Part shown: piece after piece, positions 12,001 through 24,150 of the stretch
How positions within the stretch are numbered: position 1 is the stretch's first letter
Layout: each line of letters opens with the position of its first letter
Made by a program: the position numbers and the translations under genes
The notes under the pieces: generated by a model
The model's input: only the letters and a program-made list of their open reading frames with translations
Told to the model about the DNA's origin: nothing
The model's database searches: none
Assembly: GCA_003550325.1 (NCBI GenBank)
Contig: QKWP01000356.1
Span: 1 to 64,000 of the forward strand
From: Gigaspora rosea
Taxonomy: Eukaryota > Glomeromycota > Glomeromycetes > Diversisporales > Gigasporaceae
Length of the DNA stretch: 64,000 bases
Direction of reading: 5' to 3'

Positions 12001-12789
12001 TGATTTTTGATGAAATGACATAGACACATTATGTTATATAAGGTGGGTGCACAATATTTCAGGTCACGCATGGGTGATATTTCAGGTAATATGGTTAATT
12101 TTTTTAAAAAGTCAAAATTTGAATTAACGCTCCAGCCCACTATTACGCGCAAATACAGTATTAAAAAACAAAGATTTTAGATTTTGAATTTTCAATGTAA
12201 ATTTATTTACTTTGAAATTCCAAAACTGGAAATCTAGTTTACTTTAATAGTACTTGAATACAAACAAAGGCTATCACTTTGTTTATTGCTTTTGTACATT
12301 TTTAAATAAGCTACATGCAAAAATTTTGAGTTACTAACATTGCTCAGTCTTTTCTAAAGTCTAAGATTTGATCTTGCTGAATTTTGACTTCCCCAGAGGT
12401 TTTAACAAAGTTTCATCATTTATTCGAGTTTTGCTGTTTCACCATAGTTTTGCCTGGTTTTATCTTTTGCTGGGTTTAGTTTTGTCTTTTGGCATCTGCC
12501 AAAAATAGTTTCATTTGCCAACACTAACCCACCCACCTACCCAAAAAATTCTTTAAAATTCCTACCCACCACCTCCCTCATCCACCCTTGAGAGAGTGAG
12601 AAATTATACTTAGCTACTACTAAGTCAAAATTATTTTCAAACTCCTGATTTAATGTCAATATAAAAAAAACCCCAGATTTTGCATCTTTGCAAAATTGAA
12701 TAAATTCAAACTCCGCCTTGTAAAGATTTCAAACTCTGACTAAGTGTTGACATTCTCACAAAAATGACTAGATTATACAATAATTAAAT

Positions 12790-13205
12790 CCCAACTACAA
12801 GTTGAGTTCAAATAAACCAAAATTGAACCAAAACCAGGTTTATTTGAATCAAGTTTGGGTTCATTTAAAACAAGACCAGGTTCTTTTGAACCAAAATTAG
12901 GTTCAAATGAACCCAAGACTGGGTTCCAAGACCAGGTTAATTTGAACCATTTAAACCAAGACTAGGTTCATTTGAACAAAATTGGGTTTATTTGAACCAA
13001 GATCAGGTTCGTTTGAACCAAGGGTGGGTTCATTTGAACCAAGCTGTTTATTTAAACCAAGACCAGGTTCATTTGAAACAAGACTGGATTTATTTAACCA
13101 AGACTGGGTTCATTTGAACCAAGACAGGGTTTATTTGAACCAAGATCAGGTTTAAATAAACCCCAAGACCGGGTTCATTTGAACCCAAACCGGGTTCATT
13201 TAAAC
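12790..13205. repeat. palindromic minisatellite, unit about 20-22 bp
   Basis: About 18 imperfect units of the form ACCAAGACTGGGTTCATTTGA run head to tail. Each unit contains GGTTCA-nn-TGAACC, so every repeat can fold on itself and neighbours can cross-pair. The array ends about 50 bases before a Helitron-like 3' terminus. Confidence 0.85.
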
Positions 13206-13256
13206 TACCAAGGAATAACCAAAAAAAACTAAGATAAAAAACAATTAAAAACGCTA

Positions 13257-13288
13257 GCCCGTGGCAATGCCCGGGCCCTCAGACCTAG
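13257..13288 (+). mobile_element. Helitron-like 3' terminus (hairpin plus CTAG)
   Basis: The sequence GCCCGTGGCAATGCCCGGGC forms an eight-pair stem with one bulge, then eight bases, then CTAG followed by T. A hairpin about ten bases before a CTRR end inserted ahead of T is the classic Helitron 3' signature. No RepHel helicase is visible and I could not fix the 5' TC end, so only the terminus of a non-autonomous copy is called. Its orientation puts the GGTTC minisatellite inside the element. Confidence 0.5.
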
Positions 13289-14262
13289 TATAAATAAAAC
13301 GCGAGAATCTGTCACAAATGGCCAATCATTTAATCTTGTTTGGATCCTAATTTTGACAGGCCATCCGGATTCTATCAAATCCGAGTTAAATCCGCATCAG
13401 TTATGTATAATGCTAACTTTGAGTACATCCTTAGGTCCATAATTTAAGTTCTTTGATCAATTTGGATATCTGAATTTGTCTGGATTGAAGGATCAATCCA
13501 GATTGTCGGATTTAGGATCGAACACTAATTTAATCTGGTTGTTTTTCTGAATATAGAATTAATAAAAAAATATGTTAAAATCAGTCTTATGTAAGAAATT
13601 AACTAAAACAAAAATTCGAAATATGCATTTTTTTTTAAAAAAAAAAACAGTGTCGATCATATCGGACACTCCTACCCACTCTAAACAATATATATAAATT
13701 AACAAGTATTTAAATGTAGTTCGTCGAAATTGACCAGCAAGCCCAAAAAAAAGTTTTTAATTTACATCGACTACCATACGATCCCAAAGTTATCCCCTTA
13801 ATCATGCAACTATGTGACGTCAAGAACAGGGAATTGTGCGACAACCTTTAGATTACTTGTTCTTGCTAAATTTTGTGGCGCAACTAATCTATTAACAATA
13901 ATTCAATATAACAATTAAAAAAAAAACTTGTTAAAAGATTTTGTCCTATATAAATACATTATTTTTATTAATTAAACAAATCAGGGTATTATGAATAAAT
14001 TTTTCGTATAATTTTTAGTAGGTAAATGTAGATATCACCCGCAACTCGTTCTGCTGATTTGATCTTTAGGACCGTTTTTCGATAAATAGTTACACAAAAG
14101 TTTGACCTTAAGTGATTTTGAAAGAGTGACAAACGAAGCCATTATATCTCCATTAGGAAAAAAAAAGATTTTTAGCATCTTGACAAGATAAAACCCGATT
14201 AAAAATCAATAAAACAGCTATGCTAAGCTATAGAAATAAGCACTTTTACCGTTGGTTAAAAT

Positions 14263-14642
14263 TAGTGATGGGAAAAATGCGCATTTTATAATAACATGCG
14301 CATGAATGCGCATTAATGCGCACGTTATATAAAATGCGCTTGATAACGCATGATATAATTTTTGGAATTTATATTTTCCCTTCAGAAACTATTAGATACA
14401 TGCTCAAATTTTTACCCGATTTATGTTCATCCATTTTCTTTTCAGGATTTTTCGAGACTTTTGCATCTATATTCCTTAATTCCGCCCGACAATACGCTCC
14501 CTGGCCTAAATTATATATACTTTAATTTTCCTATATAAAATTTAGATGGGATAAAATGCGCATGATTCCGAAACATGCGCATGAATGCACATTAATGCGC
14601 ACGATTAAGGAACCATGCGCACGCATGAGAAACCAATCTCTA
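14263..14642. mobile_element. hAT-type MITE, 380 bp, with exact 8-bp target duplication
   Basis: The flanks GTTAAAAT at 14255-14262 and 14643-14650 are identical octamers of the hAT form nTnnnnAn. The ends are TAGTGATGGGAAAAATGCG and, inverted, TAGAGATTGGTTTCTCATG. Both subterminal regions are packed with ATGCGCAT palindromes, probably transposase-binding repeats. No transposase. A partial copy of one end lies near 61628-61760. Confidence 0.85.
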
Positions 14643-15305
14643 GTTAAAATACTCTGGCATTTTAGGATGGAATGGTCATTGAACGACGAACTTGTAACTT
14701 TAAAGAGTAAATCGGAAGCAATTTTCATGAAAATGTGGTTAAAAAAACCCCCATCTTTGATCTTTGTGAAAATTCGCTTTGTAATAAATTTTTGATTATG
14801 ATCGGTTGGTTTTTAAGGTCAAAATAGATAGGTCGATATTATCATTCATTAATTATACTTATCATTGAATGCTCCGTGAGTCTCGGAGTTAATGAGTAAG
14901 CTCCCGACGTGGACGATGAACGAACCCACAATACAAGCACGGTCATCTGCGGTGCCGTGTCAAACATCGGGTACAATCGTTGAATGGAGTTGAATTTGGA
15001 AAATTTAATTTATTTTTTAAATTTAGATAATGTTATAAAATTTTTCACTAACACGATCATTTGAATTCAATTATCCAAGTTAAATTGACAATCTTTGATT
15101 GGTTGTTATTCTATTTTTATTGTTATATCAAAGAATTAATTTCAAATCTAAAAATCTCAATATTTTATTAAGCTAATGTATAATAAAATTAATTGCTTAT
15201 AAATAATAATCTATACTTTAACTTGAATTAAAATTTTTTTAACATTTAGTTAGAAAATGCCAAAGCCAAACGATGTTTTCCTAATCCATTCCCCATATAA
15301 TATCT

Positions 15306-15590
15306 TTAAATTAGTAATCGTTGAAATCGACAATCATTGAATGAAAATTCAAAGTTCGTCGAGATTATGTTTTGAATTTCGCATTCATCGTAATTCTTGA
15401 GGTTATCATGACTTTCTTGGCCGTTAAAAACTTTGGTAATTTGTAACATTTCCAAATACGGACAATCATTTAATGAAAGCTCAAAGTTCGTCGAACTTAT
15501 GTTTTGAATTTCGCATTCATCGTAATTCTTGAGGTTATCATGACTTTCTTGACCGTTAAAAACTTTCGTAATTTGTAACATTTCCAAATA
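15306..15590 (-). CDS. fragment with in-frame tandem 44-residue repeat, function unknown
   Basis: Two copies of a 132-base unit, about 95% alike, stay in one open minus-strand frame. Each reads YLEMLQITKVFNGQESHDNL and continues through NYDECEIQN to FELSLNDCP. The LSLNDCPYLEMLQI rhythm resembles leucine-rich repeats of F-box/AMN1 type, but this is only a resemblance. A plausible splice acceptor (ATATATAG) precedes the first Tyr-Leu-Glu. The exon I could read upstream (near 15670-15745) does not join in phase without a stop, so this may be a real exon with a missed partner or a pseudogene fragment. Confidence 0.4.
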   Translation of the reverse strand, partial: YLEMLQITKVFNGQESHDNLKNYDECEIQNISSTNFELSLNDCPYLEMLQITKVFNGQESHDNLKNYDECEIQNIISTNFEFSFNDCRFQRLLI

Positions 15591-15599
15591 CTATATATA

Positions 15600-18500
15600 A
15601 AAAAAATGTGCTTTTTATTGGTAAATATATAGGAATCCTTAAGTTTTTAATAAAATAATTAATTAATCACTTACTCGAGTTAAATTTCAGTTCACTACGA
15701 AATTCCCAAAACTTTGAATACGATGATACCGAAAGTTCATTATTCTGGTAATTATATTAACATTCCGAAAATCTAACATCTCAACATTTGATTGATTTAC
15801 CACTATTGATCTTAATTTTACTATAATAAAATTAGTTGTGGTACCGAAATTGAATATTAAATTACGACAAAGTCAAATGAGTCCAGGATTACTTTAAATT
15901 ATAAAAAAAAAAAAAGAATATTATAACAAATTACCTGATCGATTTGATTTGGTTAATTAGGGGCTCGTATTTGTTACTCAAAGAATTCTATATTTAGAAT
16001 TCTGATTTGATACAATTGACGATAATAATATAGCATTTTACCATAATGTTGCATCAATAAGGCACTTTAAAATTCAGGTCTCGCCTTTCTGCATAAAAAA
16101 TGTTCACTCTTTCAGGGGGTTTTTTTCGGGGGTTATTACTGCAAACTTAACATATCTGAATTAGGACCAAAAAACGTCAACTTCGACTGATTTTAGCACC
16201 ATAATTAAGAATGAATAAATAAATTATCGGAATAATTAATGTGAAGATTTGAAACTTAAAAATTGAAATAGGATTTGCAGAAAATAGACCCTATCCCATA
16301 TTTGTTATCTTTTACCAAATCCATGGTATAGTGTTTTCATATTTTAATTAACCAATCAAATTGTGTATTGATTAAAACAAAAAAAAAAACCGGTAAATCC
16401 GAAAATTATAACAACGAATATTAAACCCTATCTTAAACACTCATAAATAATTAAAAAGCATTCTTAATTAATATGTGTTAAAGTGTGACATTACATTAAA
16501 GCATGAGAAAAAATAAAACATGATAATTTTAATAAATATTCACTATATATTGCATATTATTGTAAGCATTAACCAAATTCTCATTAATTAAGCCTACACT
16601 AACCGATAATCAAAGTCTTTGAACCAGATTATATAATCGATGATCGAATCTTTAATAAATAATTAAATTCAATTATCATAAATTTACAATGCCAAAAATA
16701 ATAAAAATTTCACGTTATACGAAATTTATTAGATTATATGATTTTTCATATGATGGTGCGATTTCTGTAAATTTTTAATATAGAAATAATGAGTTCAGTA
16801 CCATAGTACTCATCCCTGGATTGGGCTATAGTAGATAATAGTTTTTTTATATCTCTGTGCAACATGATAGTAGTATATAGTAGTATGATATATAAGAAAA
16901 TAATTTGCCTTATATTCAGGAAATCGTATGACTTGACACTAATCACATCAAGGAGAGACCACTGAAAAGTCAAAACTCATACAGGAAGACCCAAATTTCC
17001 AAGTCGAAATCCCGGTTGGAAATAAATTATACTCGAAATCATTTAAATGATAATTTGTTATAGATATAGTCGTCTTGTACGGTCGACTGATTGCAGCAAT
17101 AACGCACTCGTTATACTGAGTCATATTTTCAAATTTCACTGTCAACTATAATTGTATTTCTATAAAATAAAAATCGAATGCAACGTATAGTGATCCTTGC
17201 CAATAATGAAAAAAGTCGGATTTAAATACCGGTAATTGGCATCGATATTATTAAAATCAATTATGCCATTCCTAAAATTTCCGACGTAGAAAGTGATCGA
17301 ACTTACAGTATGTATAAGGTCAAGCAAGGTCAAGGTTTTGAGTAAATTTCGAAAATTCCAAAATAAATCGATCTTCCCTACTAAGACAATAAATTTATTA
17401 AGACTACTATCGTGACCATCTTAAAAAACTTCACTAAAAATTTTCAAAGTTAAATTAGATTAGGATTTGCTATTTAATTAGGCAAGGAAACCCTTTTTTT
17501 TTGTTAGTACGCAGTTGAGCTATGACCAATTTTTTGGGTTGTTTTGATTTTTTGCGTATCTTCTTGATCTTGAAATCTGATTGATCAACGAAATTTTTAG
17601 GTTGGCGACACTAGGGTTGTTATAAATTTATCAACTTGGTAATCATGATCATCCAATTCACTAAAAATAAAAGTAAATAAAAATACAATATCAAAGTCTA
17701 TTAAAGATATCAGATTCACTAAAAACAATGTATATGTTAAATAAAAAACATACAATATCAGAGTCTATTTATTAAAAGGACCAAAATTAAGCAGTAATCA
17801 CAGATGATTATCCAGATTCACTAAAAACAACACATTTTAATTAAAGTAATAAAAAAAACATACAATATCAGAGATATAAATTAATAACAATGAAAAACAT
17901 ACAATATCAGAACCTATTAAAGATACCAAAATTATGCACAAAGAAAGTTTCATATACAGTACAGAGCAGTAATCGTAGATGATCATCCAAATTCACTAAA
18001 AACAACGCATAAATTAAAAACATACATTATCAGAGTCTATTAAAGATGAACAAAAGATAGTTTCACTTACAGTGATCATCCAGGTTCATTCACTAAAAAC
18101 AACGCATATCTAATATGTTAAAATAATAAAAAACATATAATATTAAAAGTTTACAAAGATTTAATTTTTTAGCCTTTTTTTGAAACGGTTGAATTTTTTT
18201 TTTCGAAATTTGATTGGAAGAAGTCGGAATATCGGAAATATAAAATGATCCATTTTGGTTTGAGCTAAATTAGGATGAAACGCGATTTGATAGAGGAACA
18301 AGATGAAAGATATCAAGATATACGATGCCATTTTATCTAATTATTCAAGAAGATTAGAATTAATTAGAAATGCCTAACTTTTAAATAAGTCAATATTTGT
18401 GTATTTATAAGCAGAACTCAAACTTGTTTTCAAATGATAAATCAAACTCTGTAACATAAAATTAAAAATAAAAATAACTTATAAATTCTTATTATGACTT

Positions 18501-19614
18501 ATAGAGTAAGATTCGATAGCAGCTATCTCTAATTATCTCACTATTTACCAAAATGTAATTTATAACGTCAAAATTTTCCTGATTAATAATAGTAATCAGA
18601 GAATTTATACGCCATACTCACCTTCAACATTTTTACAGTATTAATGGTACATCGAAATATAAATAAAATCGGTTCATTTGGGGTTTCAGAATTAATGGTT
18701 CAGACATCTGATTTCAAATAAGTGGCGAATTTATTTCAAAAGAAGTTACGTATAATTTCTACAGTATTTTTTTTTTCTAAAATATATACTTATTTTAACA
18801 TGATCATTTTTACCTATTCTACTTATTTTCGAAATAAGTTAATCCTGTTAATCGATTTTTACTATAACTTATATACAAACCGGTAAAGCCATTTTCAAAT
18901 TTTTTTTTTTTGGTCTTATAAATTCCCACATGTTAATAATTAATTGTTGGACCAGTTAAGATCAACGAGGAGCTTCAATGTACTGGTCTTACCATATGAT
19001 TATTCTATTGTTTAATGTTTGGATTTTGTGACCAAAAATTTGGATAACGATAAACTAATTGGGTTTTCGCATTGTTTTTCAGTTAGTTTCGGGTTGATCC
19101 GGAATGTATCCAAGGGACTACGATCGTGTTACGTTATACCTGATTATGACATCATTTTTATACGAACAATTTTCCCATAGCCTGGCGTACGTTGCTGGGA
19201 CCAAATCTATGGATAAAATTTCGGATAATAATTTCATCATACGATCATATTAATCATATTAACGTAGTAAATTAACTAAAAAGAAAATAGTTTGGAACAA
19301 TATTGAACTGTAGAAGAAAAAATCTCACAATTTGAAAGTAGAACGAAAAGCTTATTTGTATAAAGATATAGCCTCTTGATATCATCAACATTTCGAAGAT
19401 TTCAAAGGTTTAAAGAGTATGAGGATATTCGAAAATCAGTTAAATTATTACTTTCAGTTTAAGTACACTTCACAGAATAATTTATTCGTATTGTGTAAGT
19501 TGTTAACTAAAAAGGAAAAGGTTCTTTTATAACTCTTATCATAAATCCCGGGACAACTGAAAATTTGCCGGTGACACGGGATTAATAATAATCATGCGAT
19601 TTTGACTTGTAATT
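15600..19614. other. AT-rich region without a recognised gene
   Basis: Short open frames at 16746-16973 and 16948-17145 (minus) overlap, share no known domain and lack supporting splice structure. A degenerate tandem repeat occupies about 17650-18155. I see no RNA gene, transposon ends or homology in the rest. Confidence 0.5.
17650..18155. repeat. degenerate tandem repeat (TTCACTAAAAACAA / ACATACAATATCAGAG)
   Basis: Two cores, ATTCACTAAAAACAACGCAT and AAAAACATACAATATCAGAG, alternate about six times with variable spacers, several including AGTCTATTAAAGAT and CAGTAATC. The spacing varies from about 40 to 130 bases, so it is a decayed higher-order repeat. No function seen. Confidence 0.7.
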
Positions 19615-19621
19615 AATTATT

Positions 19622-19784
19622 GTGACGGATCATAATGAAATCAGATCAAAATGAAATTTCGTATAGTATAAAATAGACAAGCCACCGAAAAATACGGTCA
19701 ACTTTAGGGGTAGAATTTATAATAAACGAGTATTAGTGGGTTTTTAGAAGGTTAAATTGAACCGATTTCATTATGATCCACGAC
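19622..19784. mobile_element. MITE of the GTGRCAG family, 163 bp, 7-bp target duplication (copy 1)
   Basis: The ends GTGACGGATCATAATGAAAT and (inverted) GTCGTGGATCATAATGAAAT are flanked by AATTATT and AATTAAT, six of seven bases alike. The interior contains GAGTATTAGTGGGTTTTTAG, shared with the other two copies in this window. No coding capacity. Confidence 0.8.
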
Positions 19785-20054
19785 AATTAATACGGAGCCT
19801 CAAGATCCCCGAGAACTACATGTGATCACCACCTGATGGTTCAATTAATCGATCCATCGAAAAGTTTTTCTTTTTCAATTAGCCCAACTCTATACCTTTC
19901 CCAAAGTGCACTGTGCTACTTTTCACTATCATATCGGTAATTGAATTGATAAGTTACCAACTTGGAATTAATAAGTTACTGACTTCGACCAAAATCAGAA
20001 ACTTATCGATTCGATCATCGGTAGCTTTTTCTGCTATCCTAGAACTTATGATAA

Positions 20055-20294
20055 GGGGTCTTTGCCTTGAAAATGACCTTACGGGACTATGTAGATCTTA
20101 TGGATAAAAATTAAAGTTTCTAGCCACGCAGTAATCCTATTCAAATAACCCCTTTTTTTATTTTGTAAAACTCACTAAGCTCTACAAAATAAAAAAAAGT
20201 TTATTTGAATTGGATTACTGGATAGCTAGAAATTTTAATTTTTATTCATAAGATCTACATAATCCCATAAGGTCATTTTCAAGGCAAAGACCCC
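20055..20294. mobile_element. foldback element, 240 bp
   Basis: Arms of about 110 bases starting GGGGTCTTTGCCTTGAAAAT are nearly identical inverted copies. Possible 4-bp target duplication ATAA on both sides (20051-20054, 20295-20298). The centre carries TTCAAATTGGATTACTGG, which also occurs in the elements at 24745-25022 and 30560-30820, so these belong to one loose group. Confidence 0.75.
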
Positions 20295-20303
20295 ATAATA
20301 TCT

Positions 20304-20579
20304 GTCACAGATCATAATTTAAAATGAAATGTATATTTTCTCGTTAACCTGCTACCCCTCTAAAACCCACAAATACTTGTTTATTATAACTTTACTTTAA
20401 AATGAACCCTAACCCCTAACCCTAAAAATGCACCCCAAAAAAATTATTTTTTGATATTATAACTTTACTTTAAAATGAACCCTAACCCCTAACCCTAAAA
20501 AATGCACCCCAAAAAAATTATTTTTTGAGATTTTATTTTATAATTTCATTTTGATCTGGATTTCATTATGATCTCCCAC
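20304..20579. mobile_element. MITE of the GTGRCAG family, 276 bp, exact 7-bp target duplication (copy 2)
   Basis: AATATCT lies on both sides (20297-20303 and 20580-20586). The ends are GTCACAGATCATAATTTAAA and, inverted, GTGGGAGATCATAATGAAAT. It is longer than its relatives because an internal block of about 66 bases containing AACCCTAACCCCTAACCCTA is duplicated in tandem. It inserted at the very edge of the neighbouring foldback. Confidence 0.88.
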
Positions 20580-22270
20580 AATATCTATACCTTCAACGTC
20601 GAGTGATTTTTCAGCCTTTAACAAATTTAGTGTTATTATCAATTGTATAGCTTGGAACCAATTTTATTTTCATGTGTTAAACCGTTGTTTTGATCGGTTG
20701 TAATTGATTTTAACATATGAAAAAAAAACTGGTTCTAAAACTCTAATCGATCGTGCTATACAGATGTTTCATAAATTCTAGAACAGTTGAAAAATTTTCC
20801 GATAACCGAATCGATAAGTTATGAGTCGAAATCAATAAATTACCCACGTTGACCGAAATCAAAGATATACTACATACTGTATACATGAGCTGTTTATAAC
20901 AACTGTTTTCATAAACTTTAACTGAGAAATTTTTTGATTGAATTGATCAACATCATCAAAATTTATCAATTTTGGGGTCATCATCAATTTTCAATCGTAT
21001 GCATTAAACAGCTGTAATTTGAATTAACTGGTTCGCATTAATGGGATTTGTTAGAAAGAAAGAATTATGAATTTTGGTATTCAGCCTTCAACTATATTTT
21101 AACGTATTATATGTATTATATGTTATTGTATGCGAAAAAAATATTGGCTTAATGACAGCTTTTTCGGATATCATATTTATAGGTTAATGGAAGAGTGGTG
21201 TGTAATTAGCTTCAACTATAACCTCATTTTATTAAAGAGCTACTAATGTTTTTATAGAATTTAGATTTAGATAACAACGACATAGTAGAAATGATGATCG
21301 ATCACATCTTGGTTATATAAAATCGAAATGTAGCAAGTAAATCATTAAATTAAATCCAAAGCATTATCACTATTATATTATTAAAAAAAGGAATAAAAAA
21401 TGAACAAAGGAACGAACGATCGATCGATCAATAATAATGATTAATCAAAAAATTTTGATCAATCATCATCTCTAGAACATAGCCTTAATTCTATATGTGA
21501 AAACGAATTTTTATTATCGTAAATTATGTATAGCTAAATTACTGAGATCTTAACTTTGAGCTTATCAAAAAAAGTTTATTCAGTTTTATTCGGATTTCAT
21601 TGACACTATTTTATATAAAGAAAATATACAGCTTTAAACATACCAAAAAAAAAATTTTTTTTTATATAAAATAATAGTATAAAAATATAAGGCTTTTATT
21701 TATACTGTACAAAGATTATGTGAAAACTTTATTTCGACAAAAACTGAATGAACTTTTTTTATAGGACTTGAATCTAACCACTAATATAAAAAAAGCCACC
21801 TGTAAGACCCAAACAAAAGATGTCATGACTCGTTAATATATGCAACTTGACCAAATGCAAGTATAAGCATAAGAAAAATTGGTCGTCTAGGAAATGGCAT
21901 GAACCCATTTCGATGGGGTTTAATTAAAAGTTAGAGACTCTGACCTGATGGAATTCAATGAACTTTTTACCTTAATTTAATGTTATTTTGTTCTAACAAA
22001 AATTGTTTCATAGTGTAGGACTACTAAACCATCTCTTTAAAAGATATGACATACTCCTTTCTTTTTTTAATACAAGCTTTTATACTGTAATTTAAACTAA
22101 TATAATATTCGATAGTTTATTATGCCTGATTACGTTTTTTTGTCAACTTTGTTTATTTTGCAGCTAAGTATTCAAACGTCAAAAAATTTGAGCGTTGCAA
22201 ACAACTCGAAAATACTTGCGAATTAACTATATGATTTAACTCTGACGAGAGAAATGAACCTTATGGTCTA

Positions 22271-22686
22271 TACTTGTTGGCCAAACCTGGACAAATCCCA
22301 AACCCTTAAAAAATGATTTATAAAAAAAATTAAATCAAACCAATAATCTTAAAATTTTACAAGTATATTATCTATAGCTATAAGAACATACTTGAATTAT
22401 ATAAACAAAGATTATTAATAAAATTTTTGAGCTATGAGTTTGGCCAGACCTTTTAGGTTTGTCCGTTTTAAATTTATTTAAACTGGACAAACCCAAAAGA
22501 TCTGGCCAAACTCATAGCTCAAAAATTTTATTAATAACCTTTGTTTAAATAATTCAAGTATATTCTTATAGCTATAGATAATATACTAGTAAAATTTTAA
22601 GATTATTGGTTTGATTTAATTTTTTTATAAATAGCAATCATTTTTTAAGGGTTTGGGATTTGTTAAGGTTTGGCAAACAACAAGTA
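22271..22686. mobile_element. foldback MITE, 416 bp, TA target duplication
   Basis: Two arms of about 200 bases starting TACTTGTTGGCCAAACC are almost perfect inverted copies around a loop near 22475. TA flanks both ends (22269-22270, 22687-22688), as for Tc1/mariner-class elements. An RNA from it would make a long double-stranded hairpin. Confidence 0.8.
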
Positions 22687-22973
22687 TACTATAACCATAT
22701 GATGTACATAAGAGCTTTGACCCGGGTCAGAAAATAGTGACCCGGGTAGGTCAGCCAAGTCAACAGGTCATGCGGACAATTATAAAGTTTTTTGAAGTTA
22801 CAGCTATTATCATAATTCCTGGAGATTTTTCGGCTGATCCAGTTAAGTTATAAATTTCGGGAATAATAAGATTCAGTAACAGATATATCAATATGTAATT
22901 TATTAAGATCAGGTGACTAATATATATTGCAATAAGACTAAATATTGATATGCATACTTGTCAAACTTGTAAG

Positions 22974-23310
22974 CAGTGTTGTACACGAACATTGTCCTGC
23001 CAATTTTACAGGGACACAGACAGTCTGGGACAGAATGTCTAGGACATGTCTGCAATAATGTCCCAATATGATATTGTACACAGACAATGTCCTACTAGAT
23101 AAAACTAATCAAATTGTGGAATTATACAGACCCTTGGTTTGGGTTATATAAAAAATGATAATTTACAAGGGATACAAAGAATTTTATTGGTTGGTGATCA
23201 TGTGTTGATTTGCTGAATGTCCAGGACAAAAAAAAATTCTGGCCAGACATGTCCTGAACATCACATCCTGGACTGTTCATTTTCCATGTCTGTGTCCCAT
23301 AACAACACTG
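22974..23310. mobile_element. hAT-type MITE, 337 bp, exact 8-bp target duplication
   Basis: CTTGTAAG lies at 22966-22973 and 23311-23318. The ends are CAGTGTTGTACACGAACATT and, inverted, CAGTGTTGTTATGGGACAC. Subterminal repeats of GGACATGTC/TGTCCTGG/GTCTGTGTCCC fill both flanks and probably mark transposase-binding sites. Nested in the 1.99-kb element, hence younger. Confidence 0.9.
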
Positions 23311-23336
23311 CTTGTAAGTCATAAAATTTCAATTCA

Positions 23337-23640
23337 TTCTTTGGCAAGATCCATTTTTATTCAAGCAAAGCCTTTATTTATTTCTAATTATTTTTCAACA
23401 AAATTTGGTTTCAAAAATTATGTAAAATTTCTATTTCTATTCTTTGGCAAGGTCCATTTTTGTTTAATTAAAAGCATTTATTCATTTCTAATTATTTTTC
23501 ATTTCTTGTTAAAGACAAAAAATTTGGTTTTAAAATTAAACTAAATTTGGATTCCTATTCTTTGGCAAGATCTATTTTCATTCAAATAAAAGCATTTATT
23601 TATTTCTAATTATTTTTTTGTTTCTTGTCAAAGATGAAAA
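23337..23640. repeat. tandem repeat, three units of about 103-118 bp
   Basis: CTTTGGCAAG recurs at about 23339, 23442 and 23560, each followed by a similar stretch with TTTATTTATTTCTAATTATT. It lies within the 1.99-kb hAT-type element. No coding signal. Confidence 0.75.
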
Positions 23641-23827
23641 ATATATAATATAAATATAAACTTAAAAAGTTTTACTTGGATTTTGTTTATCATAATTTTT
23701 TATACATTCTAGGTCACTTGGAATCCTAACCCAAGTTTATTTTTAAACCAGTTAACAAATTTATGATCATATTTAACTTAAATAAAGGTATCTGTTCAAT
23801 TATATATTTGTTATAAGAGTGAATCTA

Positions 23828-24150
23828 TTTGTCGCCGGGTGACAGTCACCGGAGTGTGTTCAACCAATTAGATCAAAGGATTATGTGTAACGTAAAAAAT
23901 GCAAAAACTTTGATTTTTTTAAAAAATCACTTCTAACTTAAAAATTTGTCTATGAAACTACTTTTTTTTATACAAAAAAAAAATTCCTTGCAAAATTTTA
24001 CTATGTACAAAGCTATACCCGAACCCTAACTATGGCTTTAACCCTGACCCTAACGATAGTAAGTTTCGACGCTTTGTTTTTGTTTTGATCGAACATTACA
24101 CAATCTAATTGGTCGATCATGCTCCAGTGACTGCCACCTTTGGCGACAAA
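23828..24150. mobile_element. MITE, 323 bp, TA target duplication
   Basis: The ends TTTGTCGCCGGGTGACAGTC and (inverted) TTTGTCGCCAAAGGTGGCAG sit between TA dinucleotides. Subterminal CAACCAATTAGAT/ATCTAATTGGTCG is also inverted. Several CCCTAAC-like motifs lie in the centre (about 24010-24055). Tc1/mariner-class by its TA target only. Confidence 0.75.

Larger units (their letters stand above)
10577..12526. mobile_element. hAT-like non-autonomous element, 1.95 kb, with nested insertions
   Basis: The ends are TAGTGTTGGCAGGCGAAAC and, on the opposite strand, TAGTGTTGGCAAATGAAAC, followed on both sides by subterminal copies of TTTGCC/GGCAAA motifs. TAGTG fits the hAT end consensus (YARNG). The insertion lies in a CCACC-rich minisatellite whose units flank both ends, and the flanking octamers (ACCACCAC, ACCCACCC) match only loosely. 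The interior has no transposase frame and holds other elements: a TIR pair near 10800-11190, a foldback near 11210-11365 and a small hAT MITE at 11596-11722. Confidence 0.6.

Noticed and set aside
13730-13900. Stretch resembling part of a ribosomal RNA or coding exon (AAAGTTATCCCCTTAATC, GCACAATTCCCTGTTCTTG)
   Set aside because: Similarity to large-subunit rRNA is only a few short words, the order is wrong, and no frame stays open on either strand.
16746-17145. Two overlapping minus-strand frames of 75 and 65 codons
   Set aside because: No recognisable domain, no splice pattern that joins them, and a composition expected of AT-rich DNA.
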